Assembly (NCBI RefSeq): GCF_010093595.1
Contig: NW_022985476.1
Span: forward strand, 1 to 64,000
Direction: 5' to 3'
Origin: Mytilinidion resinicola
Lineage: Eukaryota; Ascomycota; Dothideomycetes; Mytilinidiales; Mytilinidiaceae
Length of the DNA: 64,000 nucleotides
The position numbers and the translations under genes were made by a program. Under the pieces are notes generated by a model, which worked only from the letters and a program-made list of their open reading frames with translations, was not told the DNA's origin and did no database searches. Shown here piece by piece: positions 1-11,097 of this stretch; the first letter of the stretch is position 1; each line of letters starts with the position of its first letter.

Positions 1-60
1 CTAACCCTAACCCTAACCCTAACCCTAACCCTAACCCTAACCCTAACCCTAACCCTAACC
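1..60. repeat. Telomere, ten CCCTAA repeats
   Basis: Ten perfect copies of the hexamer CCCTAA (TTAGGG read towards the end), the standard filamentous-fungal telomere repeat. The array is directly abutted by subtelomeric unit 1 at base 61 with no spacer. It marks the window start as a chromosome end, so low coordinates are telomeric. Confidence 0.98.
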
Positions 61-386
61 GCTGTAGGATAGGTTTTTATGCTGGCTGCCCCCCTAATAT
101 ATGCATTAATATAATTAACTTCTCTTAGAATTTAATTACGCGTGATATATACTGCTTAACTTCTTGTCGATTAATACCCGAGCGGTATTCTGCCTTTAAA
201 AACCTTCCTCGGGTTACAGGATCGCGTTTAATACGATTAAACAACTATATCTTTTTATTAACAGGCAACCGCGTTTAATAGTCCTTTAAAAAATTCTATC
301 CCGGTTGCTTATCTATTAGATTATCCCGCAATTCACTCTATAGGATTACGGGCACTTAATTAGTTGTCTTATTCTATTTACTAGGT

Positions 387-424
387 AGCGGGATTTTAGC
401 ATATACATATGCTAAAATCCCGCT
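387..424. repeat. 38 nt near-perfect palindrome in unit 1
   Basis: Two 18 nt arms (387-404 and 407-424) are exact reverse complements, separated by AC. The same structure occurs in unit 2 at 6167-6204 with one changed base. It lies within the degraded helicase-type frame and could form a strong hairpin. Confidence 0.9.
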
Positions 425-796
425 ATTAAAAAACAACAGCTTTTCTAATAACAACTGTCGGCTCTCTATAACTAACCTGTATACTATACTGCGGAACTAG
501 GCTATATTAAAATACAACCCCTTATATAACAACTTATTATAGCCTATCTATTTAATATAGCCTCTTAATATACTGTTATAATAGATTTTTAACCCGTATA
601 TCCGCAAATCCAATATCTACTATATTAGCCTGTAGCTTCCTCGGACTATAAACTTATCTATTATCTTTTAAATAAACTGTAAATATCTTTTCCGCCGCTG
701 CCGGGACGGCGTGCTGCTATCGTCGCTCTCGTACGCACTATTGCTGTCGAACTCGCTATCTTAAAACGGCTCTAATAACTCTAACGCTTGCTAAAC

Positions 797-3720
797 CAGA
801 GTAGGGATTAATTAATTAATTAACTTTAACGTCTCTAAGTTAATTAATTGCTTTGGTAAACAGGCTGTAATTGATTTAATTTAATTTAATTAATTTCTAA
901 GATGCTTAAGTTAAGTTAATAAGATTAATACTTTTTAACTCTAAGTTAAATTAATTGGTTTAATTAATAGATTAATTAATAAGTTAATTACTACTTAAAA
1001 GGTTTAATACTAATTCAACGCTAGGAGCGTATAGATTATAGAGCACTAAGTAACTTAGGCTTTATATTAAGGCGTTGTACGCCTAGGAGATTGCTAAGTT
1101 TACTGAAAATTCTCTTATAATTAGCTAAGAAGGCTAGAATAGAGTAGATATTAAGGGCTAGCTGGCCTAGAATAGGATAGCGATTTTTTATAATAACCTA
1201 GTACTAAATAGGGTCCTTTACTAGTAGGTTGTCCTATTTTAGAGTTAGCTTGCGCTTCCACCTCTTATACTTATTATTAATAGTTTCCTCTATCTTCTGC
1301 TTACCCTTCTCTATAGAGTTCCTAAGGAAGTCTGCTCGGTCGTTTATAGGGCTTATTCGACGGCGTTTTACAGGCCTTATATTAGGAGACAAGGTAGGAG
1401 ATACTGCGCCAGCAGCCTTTACAGCCACCTTATCCTTATATACCTGCTATAGCAGCCGGAAGGAGCTATAGCTATTTAAAAGCCAGTTTTTATACGGATA
1501 TAGCCTATCGCGCTTTATATTATAATTTTTCGGCACCTTCTATAGCCCCTTAAGCGCGTGTTTATATACTAGATAAAGTATTATAGCTATAAAATAGATA
1601 GGGGTGTCTTCTATCTTCCTATAGTAATCTATAAGCTTTTTATAGGCAGCGTTAATATTAATAACTAAGTAATCTTTAGGTGCATCTAGATTCTTATAGT
1701 TAATAGCCTTAAGCCTCTCCTTCTGCTTTTTAAGGGCCGAGAGTAGCTATTCGAATATAATAAGAACTTCCTAAATAGCTCTATAGCTACTAGCTAAACC
1801 TCTGCCCTATAGCTATATTATTGCATTTTTAAACAGCTTAAGCAGCTGCTTATACTCTGTAATTATTACCTAATTACCTGCGTTTAGCCCTTACTCCTTA
1901 ATAAAGCACCGCGGTTTCTTCTTCTTTATATCCTTGCGCCGAGATACTGCTTTAATATTGTATTCCTCGAGCTTTATATATATATACGCGTCGAAAGGGC
2001 CTTAGAGCTTGCAGGCGCGCTTAAAGCAATTGTAGTAAAAGTTCTACTAAGTTCTAACAGGCTTAATAAGCTCCTTTAGTTTATAAGATTTGTTGCGGCG
2101 CTTTAAGTCCTCTGCCTGCAGCTTAATAAACAGCTCTCGGGCTTATAGAAAGGCGCTAATAGATAATATAACGTCGAATAGCACCCTAATAGGCCCGGCT
2201 TTCCTCTATTCTACTATTAGCAGTTTTTTTTCCTATATTACTATTAGCGCAATATAGAATAGCAATAAGATTAGAAACGTAATTTTACCTATATATTTAC
2301 GTCTATACTCTTAAATACCTCCTTATCCTTACCCTATATAATTGCTTAGGCAGCTAAGTTAAGAATATAGCAGGTATAGCGTAACTAACGCTAGGAGATG
2401 CTGAACTCGAACTTATCGGCTATTACTATTAAAGCAGTGTTGTTGTTTATAGCGTTGTTAAGTATAAAGTAGCTAAGGCGCTTAGTATTAATTTTAAACA
2501 ATTGTAATATTAAGCTAACTATCTCCGCAATATTCTTGCCTAAGTGCTGGCCTAGAAAAACAGGCAGGCCTAATAAGTAGTCCTCTAGCCGGCTATTCTC
2601 GTTTAGATAATATATATATATCCTAGTAAGCGCACGCTTATTGCTAACTAAAGTCTAATTATTAAATAATATATAGATAAGGCTAGTCGCCTACTAGAGG
2701 TATTTAATTACAGCGGGTATATAGGAATTATACTCGGCTATAATAGATTCTCGGAGTGTATAATAGGTCTTTTATAGGCTTAATTCGGCAATAGGTCTAG
2801 CAGCAGCAATTATACTACGGAAGGCAGGCTTCTTAATAACGCGTAAAGCCTAATTATTATCAGCAACCCAGTGTTAAACAGCGCGTAGAAACTTCGCCCG
2901 ATTAAAGCTGTCCGCCAGCTTGTTAGCCACGTCCTGTGGAATATTAATACCCTAGAACTGCATTATCGCTAATACTAACGTCTGGTTTAAAGTAGAGAAG
3001 TTAATCTAGCTATTTTTATTAACCCTATAGCTATACTATTGCCGCCCTAGGTAAGCTATAGCTAATAAAGTAGCCTTTTTAACGTTAAACTTACCGCTAG
3101 GTATTCTATATATATAGCAGTACTTGCAGAGCCAGAACTTCTAGCGCTGCTTTTAATAGTAAACAGGCCAACCGTACGCGTAAATCTAGCTTACTTTTAA
3201 CGGTTATAAGGTTTTATAAGGCCTTCTTTGCAAATACAGTACCTGTAGCTAATTAAGGTTCTTATATAAGTTATTGTTGTTAACGTCGTCGTTGTTTATA
3301 GCAGGTATTTCAACGTGTTTATTTATATTAACTTCGGTGTATATAGAATTAACCTTACAGGGAGGTTTTTTTCGATTTGCGCGTGCGATAACTTCCTGCT
3401 ATACGTTCTAAAGGTTCTAATTTATTGCTGGGTGCGATATTATATAGAGGTGGTATAGTATTAAACGCGTTAATATAAGTTAGGATGAAAATTAGGGTTA
3501 GGAGACTGCTTAGTAAGCACTTCTGCTAGGTGGGCTCTCTATAGGATACTCTATCTACGCTCCGTAAATAGGAATTAATTAAACCAATTAAATCAATTAA
3601 TTTAATGCCTTAAAGTTGATTTAATTAATAAAATCCACCTCTTCGGATTAATTAATTGATTTAGTTGAACTAAATCAAATCAATTAATCTATTAACTTAA
3701 GTTAATTATTCCCTACTCTG
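797..3720 (-). mobile_element. hAT-superfamily DNA transposon, RIP-degraded
   Basis: The element is bounded by terminal inverted repeats CAGAGTAGGG (797-806) and CCCTACTCTG (3711-3720). It is flanked by an exact 8 bp target duplication TGCTAAAC (789-796 and 3721-3728). The empty site is seen in unit 2 near 6,565-6,575. An 8 bp duplication with CAG-type ends is characteristic of hAT elements. On the minus strand a stop-riddled frame at about 2,300-3,050 keeps hAT-transposase-like segments, for example LSYFILNNAINNNTAL followed by a short RQLRYTCYILNLAA block, which is the usual order around the catalytic region. Subterminal sequence is rich in AATTAATT motifs. RIP stops are throughout, so it is inactive. 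Confidence 0.88.
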
Positions 3721-5840
3721 TGCTAAACTACTATAAAACAGGTAACCTTAATAACGGCTGATAAAATAGGCGGATATAACTCGGGGCCCTTCTAGCTGTT
3801 CTTTTTAACACCTAACACCGCTAATATATATACTAACGGGCTGTTATACTCCTTACGGGTAATAGATTAGTTTAGCAACTTAATATAAAACTGCAAACAC
3901 GCCTTCTAGATACCTGTTAACCCTTCTAGCTTACTGCTAGCGTTCTTAGGCCTGCTATTTCCTGTTCCCTACTCCTTATTACTATCTATTTTATTAATTT
4001 CTATTTTATCCTCCTCCTCTTCTATTTTATCCTCTTCCTTTTTTTCCGTCTTATTTTCTCCCTCTACCTCTCGCTCGGCCTGCTTAATTAACGCCTTCTA
4101 CGCCTTTTACTGCCGCCGCGTAAACTAGTACTTAGGGCTCTCCTACTTATACTCGCGCTGTGTATAGGCAAAAAATATTAACATCTGCTTCTATAGCTAG
4201 GTGTATTTGCTAATCGACTTCTTGTCTATATATAGCTGCAACGGCTAGTACCGCGTTTAGTGCTTTTCTATTCGAATTGCCTCTAACTGTATAAATACGC
4301 CGACTTAATTAATAACCGACGCCTAGCTAAACCGCGCTAACCCGTCTATAGCCTCCTAAATTGCAGCTTTAACAGGTTTTTTCTCCTGCTTTAGGTCTGC
4401 GTTTAGCTCCTTAATATATGCTAATAAATCCGGCCTTTCTATGCCTACTAAATACAGCAACTACTGCGTCCGCTCTAACTATAGGTTTACCTTATCTCTC
4501 TCGCCGGCCTAAATAGTTGTTTAGACTTGCTTTTCTATATTTGCCTACGCCTCTGCTATTTTCTTTCCTAACTGCACCTATATAATCTTGCCGTTAACGG
4601 GAACAGGTTCTAGCCTAGCTTCCTGGCCTTACCTAGGTTGTCGCACTTTAAAATACTGTAATCCGTGGCCTTATACAAAAAACCGCTGGCAATAGATATA
4701 TTTAAATACCTTTTTAATGCGTGCCTGCACCCTCTTTTCTCCTAATTAACTTAGCCGTCCTAGCTTTCTTCCTGCTAACCACCTATAGATTTTTTACTAA
4801 TACTTCCTTATTACCCTAATACTCCGCAATATATAACGGCAACGGCCTAGTTCTAGTTAATATAATAATCTATCCGAATATAACGGCAACTGGCTAACTA
4901 GCGCTATAATACTGTCCGGCATTTTAAACTTACTCGGATACTGGATAACTCCGGGCTATTTACGCACACCTTCTCTAATTAAATCGGCCTCTTTGCGCGG
5001 TACCTTATAGATCTTTTATAAATAGCCTTTAATCTAGTCTAGCTATATACTATACCTGCACTCCTTATAAATAGCTAATTAGAATTCGGCTAAATGCTTA
5101 AAATACCTGCTCTTAGTACTAGATTTAGCTATTTTAAACACTTAGTCTGCCTCTAGAATTAACTCTTACTTAATATTTAATAGGCGGCGACAAGTGCTAC
5201 TTATAGGTTGCTGGGTGCAATTTCCACCCCCTTTTCGCCTCGCTGCCACAGTTGCTGCAGTTGCTAATTACCCTAACCACCCGCTAAACTATTATAACTA
5301 TAGCCCAACTTATAATATAACTATACCTGCGCGGGATCTATATATAACTACACAAAATCTGCGCTAATATATACGTCCGGGCTTAAAGTTCTCATCCCTA
5401 ACTAAAAATTAGGCCTATAGCTACCTTATTTACTGCTATACCTTCCTTACCTGCACCTAATACGCTATTATTAGATATTAACCACGCCTGCCTTCTATAG
5501 GCATTAGTTTAGTGCCGCTGCTAATATTTATATAGTGTATATAGCCACGGCTAGTAGTGTTCTACTGCGCGCTCGGTTGCGGTTACAGCGGTTCTGCGAA
5601 CACTATAACTTCCACCTAACCCTAACCAACCACACAGGTTAACCTAATATAAATCGGCTAGGGGGTGTAACTAAATACGCTAAATAATATACTAAAATTT
5701 AGTGCAATTCCGGCTGCGGGATATAAATGGAACCTGCCTCTAAAAAATAAATAGAATAAGCCCTGTGCCTAAATCTACGCCCTAGTCTGGTATTTTCTAT
5801 CCTTAACAAATAAATAGAACGAGGGCTGGTTCTATTTACC

Positions 5841-8687
5841 GCTATAGGATAGGTTTTTATACTAGCTGCCCCCCTAATATATATATTAATATAATTAACT
5901 TTTCTCGGAATTTAATTACGCGTGATATATACTGCTTAACTCCTTATTAATTAATACCCGAGCGGTATTCTAGCTTTAAAAACCTTTCTTAGGTTATAGA
6001 ATTGCGTTTAACACGATTAAACAACTATATCTTTCTATTAATAGGCAACCGCGTTTAATAGTTCTTTAAAAAATTCTATCCCAGTTACTTATCTATTAGA
6101 TTATCCCGCAATTTACTTTATAGGATTACGGGCACTTAATTAGTTATCTTATTCCGTTTACTAGGTAGCGGGATTTTAGTATATATATATGCTAAAATCC
6201 CGCTATTAAAAAACAACAGCTTTTCTAATAATAACTATTAGCTTTTTATAACTAACCTGTATACTATACTGCAGAACTAGGCTATATTAAAATATAACCC
6301 CTTATATAACAACTTATTATAGCCTATTTATTTAATATAGCCTTTTAATATACTGTTATAATAGATCTTTAACCTATATATCCGCAAATCTAATATCTAC
6401 TATACTAGCCTATAGCTTCCTTAGACTATAAACTTATCTATTATCTCTTAAATAAACTGTAAACATTTTTTCTACTACTACCGGGACAGTATACTACTAT
6501 TATTACTTTTATACGCACTATTACTATTAAACTCGCTATTTTAAAACAGCTTTAATAACTCTAACGCTTACTAAACTACTATAAAACAGGTAACCTTAAT
6601 AACGGCTAATAAAATAGGCGGATACAACTTAGGGCCCTTTTAGCCGTTTTTTTTAACACCTAACACCGCTAATATATATACTAATAGGCTGTTATACTTC
6701 TTATAGGTAATAGATTAGTTTAGTAACTTAATATAAAACTGTAAACACGCCTTCTAGATGCCTATTAACCCTTTTAGCTTACTGCTAGCGTTTTTAGGCC
6801 TGCTATTTCCTATTTCCTGCTCCTTATCGCTATTTATTTTATTAATTTCTATTTTATTCTTCTCCTCTTCTATTTTATTCTTTTCCTTTTCTTCTGTTTT
6901 ATCCTCTTCCTCTACCTCTCGCTCGGCCTGCTTAATTAACGCCTTCTACACCTTTTACTGCCGCCGTGTAAACTAGTACTTAGGGCTCTTCTATTTATAC
7001 TCGTGCTATATATAGGCAAAAAATATTAATATCTGCTTTTACAGCCAAGTATATTTACTAATTAACTTCTTATCTATATATAGCTGCAACGGCTAGTACC
7101 GCGTTTAGTGCTTTTCTATTTAAATTGCCTTTAACTATATAAATATGCCGACTTAATTAATAACTAACGCCTGGCTAAACTACGCTAACCTATCTATAGC
7201 CTTCTAAATTACAGCTTTAATAGGTTTCTCCTTCTATTTTAGGTCTGCGTTTAGCTTTTTAATATATACTAATAAATCCGGCCTTTCTATACCTACTAAA
7301 TATAGCAACTACTGCGTCCGCTCTAACTATAGGTTTACCTTGTTTTTTTTACCGGCCTAGATAGTTATTTAGGCTTACTTCTCTATATTTACCTACGCCT
7401 CTGCTATTTTCTTTCCTAACTACGTTTATATAATTTTGCCGTTAATAGAAACAGGTTCTAGCCTAGCTTTTTAGCCTTACCTAGGTTATCGCACTTTAAA
7501 ATACTGTAATCTATAGCCTTATATAAAAAACTACTGGCAATAGATATATTTAAATACCTTTTTAATACGTGCCTGCACCCTTTTTTTTTTTAATTAACTT
7601 AGCCGTTTTTACTTCCTTTTTGCTAACCACCTATAGATCTTTTGCTAATACTTTTTTATTACCCTAATACTCCGCAATATAGAATAGCAACGGCCTAGTT
7701 CTAGTTAATATAATAATCTATCCGAATATAATAGCAACTAGCTAACTAGCGCTATAATACTGTCCGGTATTTTAAACTTACTTAGATACTAGATAACTCT
7801 AGGCTATTTACGCATACCTTCTCTAATTAAATCGGCCTTTTTGCGCGGTACCTTATAGATCTTTTATAAATAGCCTTTAATTTAGTCTAGCTATATACTA
7901 TACCTACACTTTTTATAAATAGCTAATTAGAATTCGGCTAAATACTTAAAATACCTGCTCTTAGTACTAGATTTAGCTATTTTAAATACTTAGTCTGCCT
8001 TTAGAATTAACTTTTACTTAATATTTAATAGGCGGCGATAAGTGCTACTTATAGGTTGCTGGGTGTAATTTCCACCCCCTTTTCGCCTCGCTGCTACAGT
8101 TACTGCGGTTGCTAATTACCCTAACCACCTGCTAAACTATTATAACTATAGCCTAACTTATAATATAACTATACCTGCGCAGGATTTATATATAACTATA
8201 TAGGATCTGCGCTAATATATACGTCCGGGCTTAAAGTTCTCGTCCCTAACTAAAAATTAGGCCTATAGCTACCTTATTTACTGCTATATCTTCCTTACCT
8301 GCACCTAATACGCTATTATTAGATATTAACTATACCTGCCTTCTATAGATATTAGTTCGGTGCTGCTGCTAATATTTATATAGTGTATATAGCTACGGCT
8401 AGTAGTATTCTACTGCGCGCTTAGTTGCAGTTACAGCAGTTCTGCAAATACTATAACTTCTACCTAACCCTAACTAACTATACGGGTTAACCTAATATAA
8501 ATCGGCTGGATAGTGCAACTAAATACGCTAAATAATATACTAAAATTTAGTGTAATTCCGGCTGCGGGATATAAATAGAACCTGCCTCTAAAAATAAATA
8601 GAATAAGCCCTATACCTAAATCTACGCCTTAGTCTAGTATTTTCTATCCTTAATAAATAAATAGAATAAGGGCTAGTTCTATTTACT
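5841..8687 (-). pseudogene. Subtelomeric tandem unit, copy 2, with helicase-type ORF relic
   Basis: A second, uninterrupted copy of the 2.85 kb unit, carrying the empty hAT target. It codes on the minus strand for the same degraded protein frame: N-terminal part at about 8,000-8,350, acidic Lys/Glu stretch near 6,840-6,920, and the last recognisable block LGGQPA-like at about 5,860-5,890. It ends at the same codon as copy 1, although here what follows is the start flank of unit 1 rather than a telomere. It carries clearly more T and A than copy 1 (compare 6,470-6,530 with 690-750), so RIP load differs between the copies. Confidence 0.7.
6167..6204. repeat. Palindrome, copy in unit 2
   Basis: Equivalent of the 387-424 palindrome, at the same place in the second unit. 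One C-to-T change in the left arm leaves a single mismatch, and the centre has become a TA run. Confidence 0.85.
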
Positions 8688-8703
8688 ACTGTAGGATAGG
8701 TTT

Positions 8704-9707
8704 AGTAGTAGGTACTAGGAAAACAACCTATCTATTATTCTAGGCCTAATCTTCTATATCTACTATAGCCTTTTATATAGATTTTCGTATTACTAATATT
8801 AATTCCTAGTAGTGCTTAGTTAAATATATTTATAACTGCGTTTTAGTAATACTATAGCTATAAACTCGGCAAACTATAATATAGTACTGCGGGATATACT
8901 TGAAAATTCGGGTAAATTATTCTATAGCGTTTAATACGATTGCTATAATAATTGCTATAACGGATTTATAGTTTAATATAATAATAGGATAATAGAATAT
9001 TAGATAATAGATAATTAATAAACATATTAATCGCCGTGTTAATAGCGGCCGGACGTGCTTTTAACTACTCTTACCGCTACTTAAACCCTTCCTAACGCCT
9101 TCTACTCTTAGCCACCTAAATTATTACACCTATTACTTAACTATATATCTAAAGAATCTATCTATAACCTTATATACCTAGGTGCAACTAGTAGTATAGT
9201 AGGTCCTAATTTCCGGGTACCTAGGGCTTATAAATAGCTTATAATAACTATATCTATTATAAACTTTAGGTACTTAACTACCCTTTTATATTCGCGCCTT
9301 AACTGCGATTGCTGCGTATAGCTATAAATATTATTACAACCTTAACTACCCTAATATAATAATAATAATATAATCTAATAGTTGTATTATTAATCTAAAT
9401 AGTGTATTTAATATATAATAGTTAATAACTTACTCGCAGCGTTAGAACTAGTAAATTCGGTTAGGGTTTACTATAGTATAATTTAATTTTCGTTTCTAAA
9501 TTATATTATTACAGCGCATAGTTTAGTTTTAAATTATAATATAGTATATACTATAATATATTTTACCTATAGGTTAATAAAATCCAGGCTTATAAAGGCC
9601 CTTTCTTAACAGAAATATAAGCTATTTATTTAATAGCTAAATCTATAAAATATTACTAGCAGGATTTAGAAATTAAACGTTAGGAATTTAGTATTATTTA
9701 TTACTAA
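8704..9707. other. RIP-degraded TA-rich sequence, no identifiable gene
   Basis: After the 15 nt unit-border motif at 8689-8703 the sequence departs from the tandem unit. I see no long frame even when RIP-type stops are ignored, no terminal repeats and only a short ATA/ATT-rich tract near 9,355-9,375. It is presumably old transposon sequence. Confidence 0.5.
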
Positions 9708-9990
9708 GGGGTAACTTAGGTTGCAGTACTATAACCTAGGGTTAGCAACTTATATATAGTAATATATTAGAATAGTATACTAATATAGAAGAAAGTAATA
9801 GGTAGTATAATAGCAGTACTATAGTATAGTATTAGTACTATATTAGGAAATAGAATAAATTAAGTAACGCGTTAGGAAAAGATACTATATTATACCTTTA
9901 GGGCTGGCCCTTTTTTTTCCCCTAGTATATAAATAATAAGCTAGATACTTATAGAAATTAAAGTTTATATTAATTTTAACTTTAGTTCTA
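9708..9990 (+). repeat. RIP-degraded LTR-like sequence
   Basis: This stretch aligns with the unmutated LTR-like repeat at 28,210-28,465. Shared landmarks are the block GGTTGCAG followed by an ACAACCTAGG-type block, a TATATA box-like segment, and the block around GATAGAAATCA near the end. Differences are mostly C-to-T/G-to-A, so this is a mutated member of the same retrotransposon family, possibly Copia type. No partner LTR or intact internal region is recognised beside it. Confidence 0.5.
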
Positions 9991-10917
9991 CTGCTAGCAC
10001 TGCCTATTTCTATAGTCCCTTATTTAGCTTCTATTACTTAAAATACCTATTAGTTAACAGCTATACTAGCTAATTTTTTTTATATTAATCTAGCTTTTTT
10101 TAGGCCTATAGCTATATTTATAGCAGTATCTATAGTAGTATCTATAGTAGTATATATAATAGCGTATATAGTAGTATATATAGTAGTATATATAGCAGTA
10201 TATATAGCAGCGTTTATAGCAGTATATATAGCAGCGCCTATAGTTATACCTATAGCTGCATCTGTAGCTAAAAAGCGTAATTAGCTGCTTAGTATAAAAA
10301 ATAAGGTACTATAGAAAAAGGTATAAGCTTAAAGGTAAAATAGCGCTTAGCCTATACTTTAGCCTATACCTTAGCCTTAGCCTTATTTTTAAGTATAGAA
10401 GCTTAGCTAAAAAAAGCTTTTATATTAGCTTATAGTATATAATAAGGAAATTAAGGGGTATATTAATTAGGGTAAAAAGTAGGTATAGGTAGTAATACTA
10501 GAAGGCTAGGCTTAATATAAAGGAGCTGTAATATAATAAAAGTTTAACGGATTTAGTATACTTATAAAAATATAGGCACTTCTAGAATAAAACTCTATTC
10601 TATATTTATACTTAGACTTAGACTATATAAGCTTATATATAAGCTTATATATAAGGCTATATATAAGGCTGTATAAAATAGAGAGGCTATATAGCTTTTC
10701 TATTTTACAGCGTATTTTTTCTAATTTATATAGCCTTATATACGGCCTTATATATAGTATTATATATATATAAACGTATAGGTAAATACCTAAAAAAAGC
10801 TCCGCGCTGTTCTAAGCTAATAGAAAGGCGGTAAAATAACTAGAAAGGGAGAGAGTATATAAATAGCGAAAAGGGTGTATATATAAAGGAATTAGAGGGT
10901 GTAAAATTATTAACGCC
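9991..10917. other. TA-rich low-complexity sequence
   Basis: Contains a run of short imperfect repeats of the type TATAGCAGTATA/TATAGTAGTATA (about 10,110-10,260) and a second palindromic AT tract with repeated AGCTTATATATA (about 10,630-10,680). No coding frame is recognised. Confidence 0.6.
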
Positions 10918-11095
10918 CTAAATTTAGTTCTTATTAATTACTAAAATAGCTAGGTATATTAGGCCTTTACTTTAGACTAGTTACGTGTTATATTATTAAG
11001 GTATAATAGTTAAAAGTTAATAAAGCGCGTTTTAGTAATAGGGTGGCCTACTTACTTAAGTAGCCTATTTACTTATAGAGTACGTTATATAGTTA
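10918..11095 (-). mobile_element. Terminal fragment of pogo family B/C
   Basis: About 178 bp matching, in inverted orientation, the 5' end of element B (24,015-24,190) and the unmutated 5' end of element C (27,350-27,526). It includes the two-step terminal repeat with GTGGCC and GTAGCC blocks, and ends in ACGT followed by TA (11,096-11,097), the expected pogo target dinucleotide. The rest of the element is missing on the left side, so it is a truncated copy. Confidence 0.75.
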
Positions 11096-11097
11096 TA

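Larger units (their letters stand above)
61..5520 (-). pseudogene. RIP-degraded telomere-linked-helicase-type ORF, 5' part, copy 1
   Basis: On the minus strand one frame gives a long coherent protein if TAA/TAG are treated as RIP products of CAA/CAG/TGG. A plausible start is an ATG near 5,510. A Lys/Glu-rich acidic stretch lies at about 4,000-4,080. Conserved-looking blocks include EAIRIEKHQTRYQPLQ (about 4,240-4,290), DLRIYG (about 610) and LMHILGGQPA (about 78-107). From memory these match the region upstream of the helicase in fungal telomere-linked RecQ-type proteins. The frame is cut right after GGQPA by the telomere, so no helicase motifs remain. The hAT element at 797-3720 interrupts it. 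The frame is seen; the family name is recalled and should be searched. Confidence 0.6.
61..5840 (-). repeat. Subtelomeric tandem unit, copy 1 (interrupted by hAT)
   Basis: Bases 61-788 and 3729-5840 align with 5841-8687 almost end to end, differing mainly by C/T and G/A. Without the 2,924 bp transposon and its duplicated 8 bp target, the unit is about 2.85 kb, the same as copy 2. The unit begins at the motif GCTGTAGGATAGGTTT directly after the telomere; the same motif recurs at 5841 and 8688, at each unit border. This copy is visibly less mutated than copy 2. Confidence 0.9.

Noticed and set aside
1229..1471. 80-codon ORF inside the hAT element
   Set aside because: Stops surround it on all sides and it lies within RIP-ed transposon sequence, so it is most likely a chance opening.
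5615..5627. Internal telomere repeat
   Set aside because: Only two partial hexamers, mutated in unit 2 and inside the unit's sequence, so not an interstitial telomere.
6758..6976. 72-codon hydrophobic membrane peptide ORF (plus strand)
   Set aside because: It is the reverse complement of the Lys/Glu-rich stretch of the minus-strand helicase-type frame, so it is a shadow.
10110..10260. Regular TATAGCAGTATA repeats as a CRISPR-like array
   Set aside because: There are no constant repeats with unique spacers, only low-complexity AT-rich units in a eukaryotic subtelomere.
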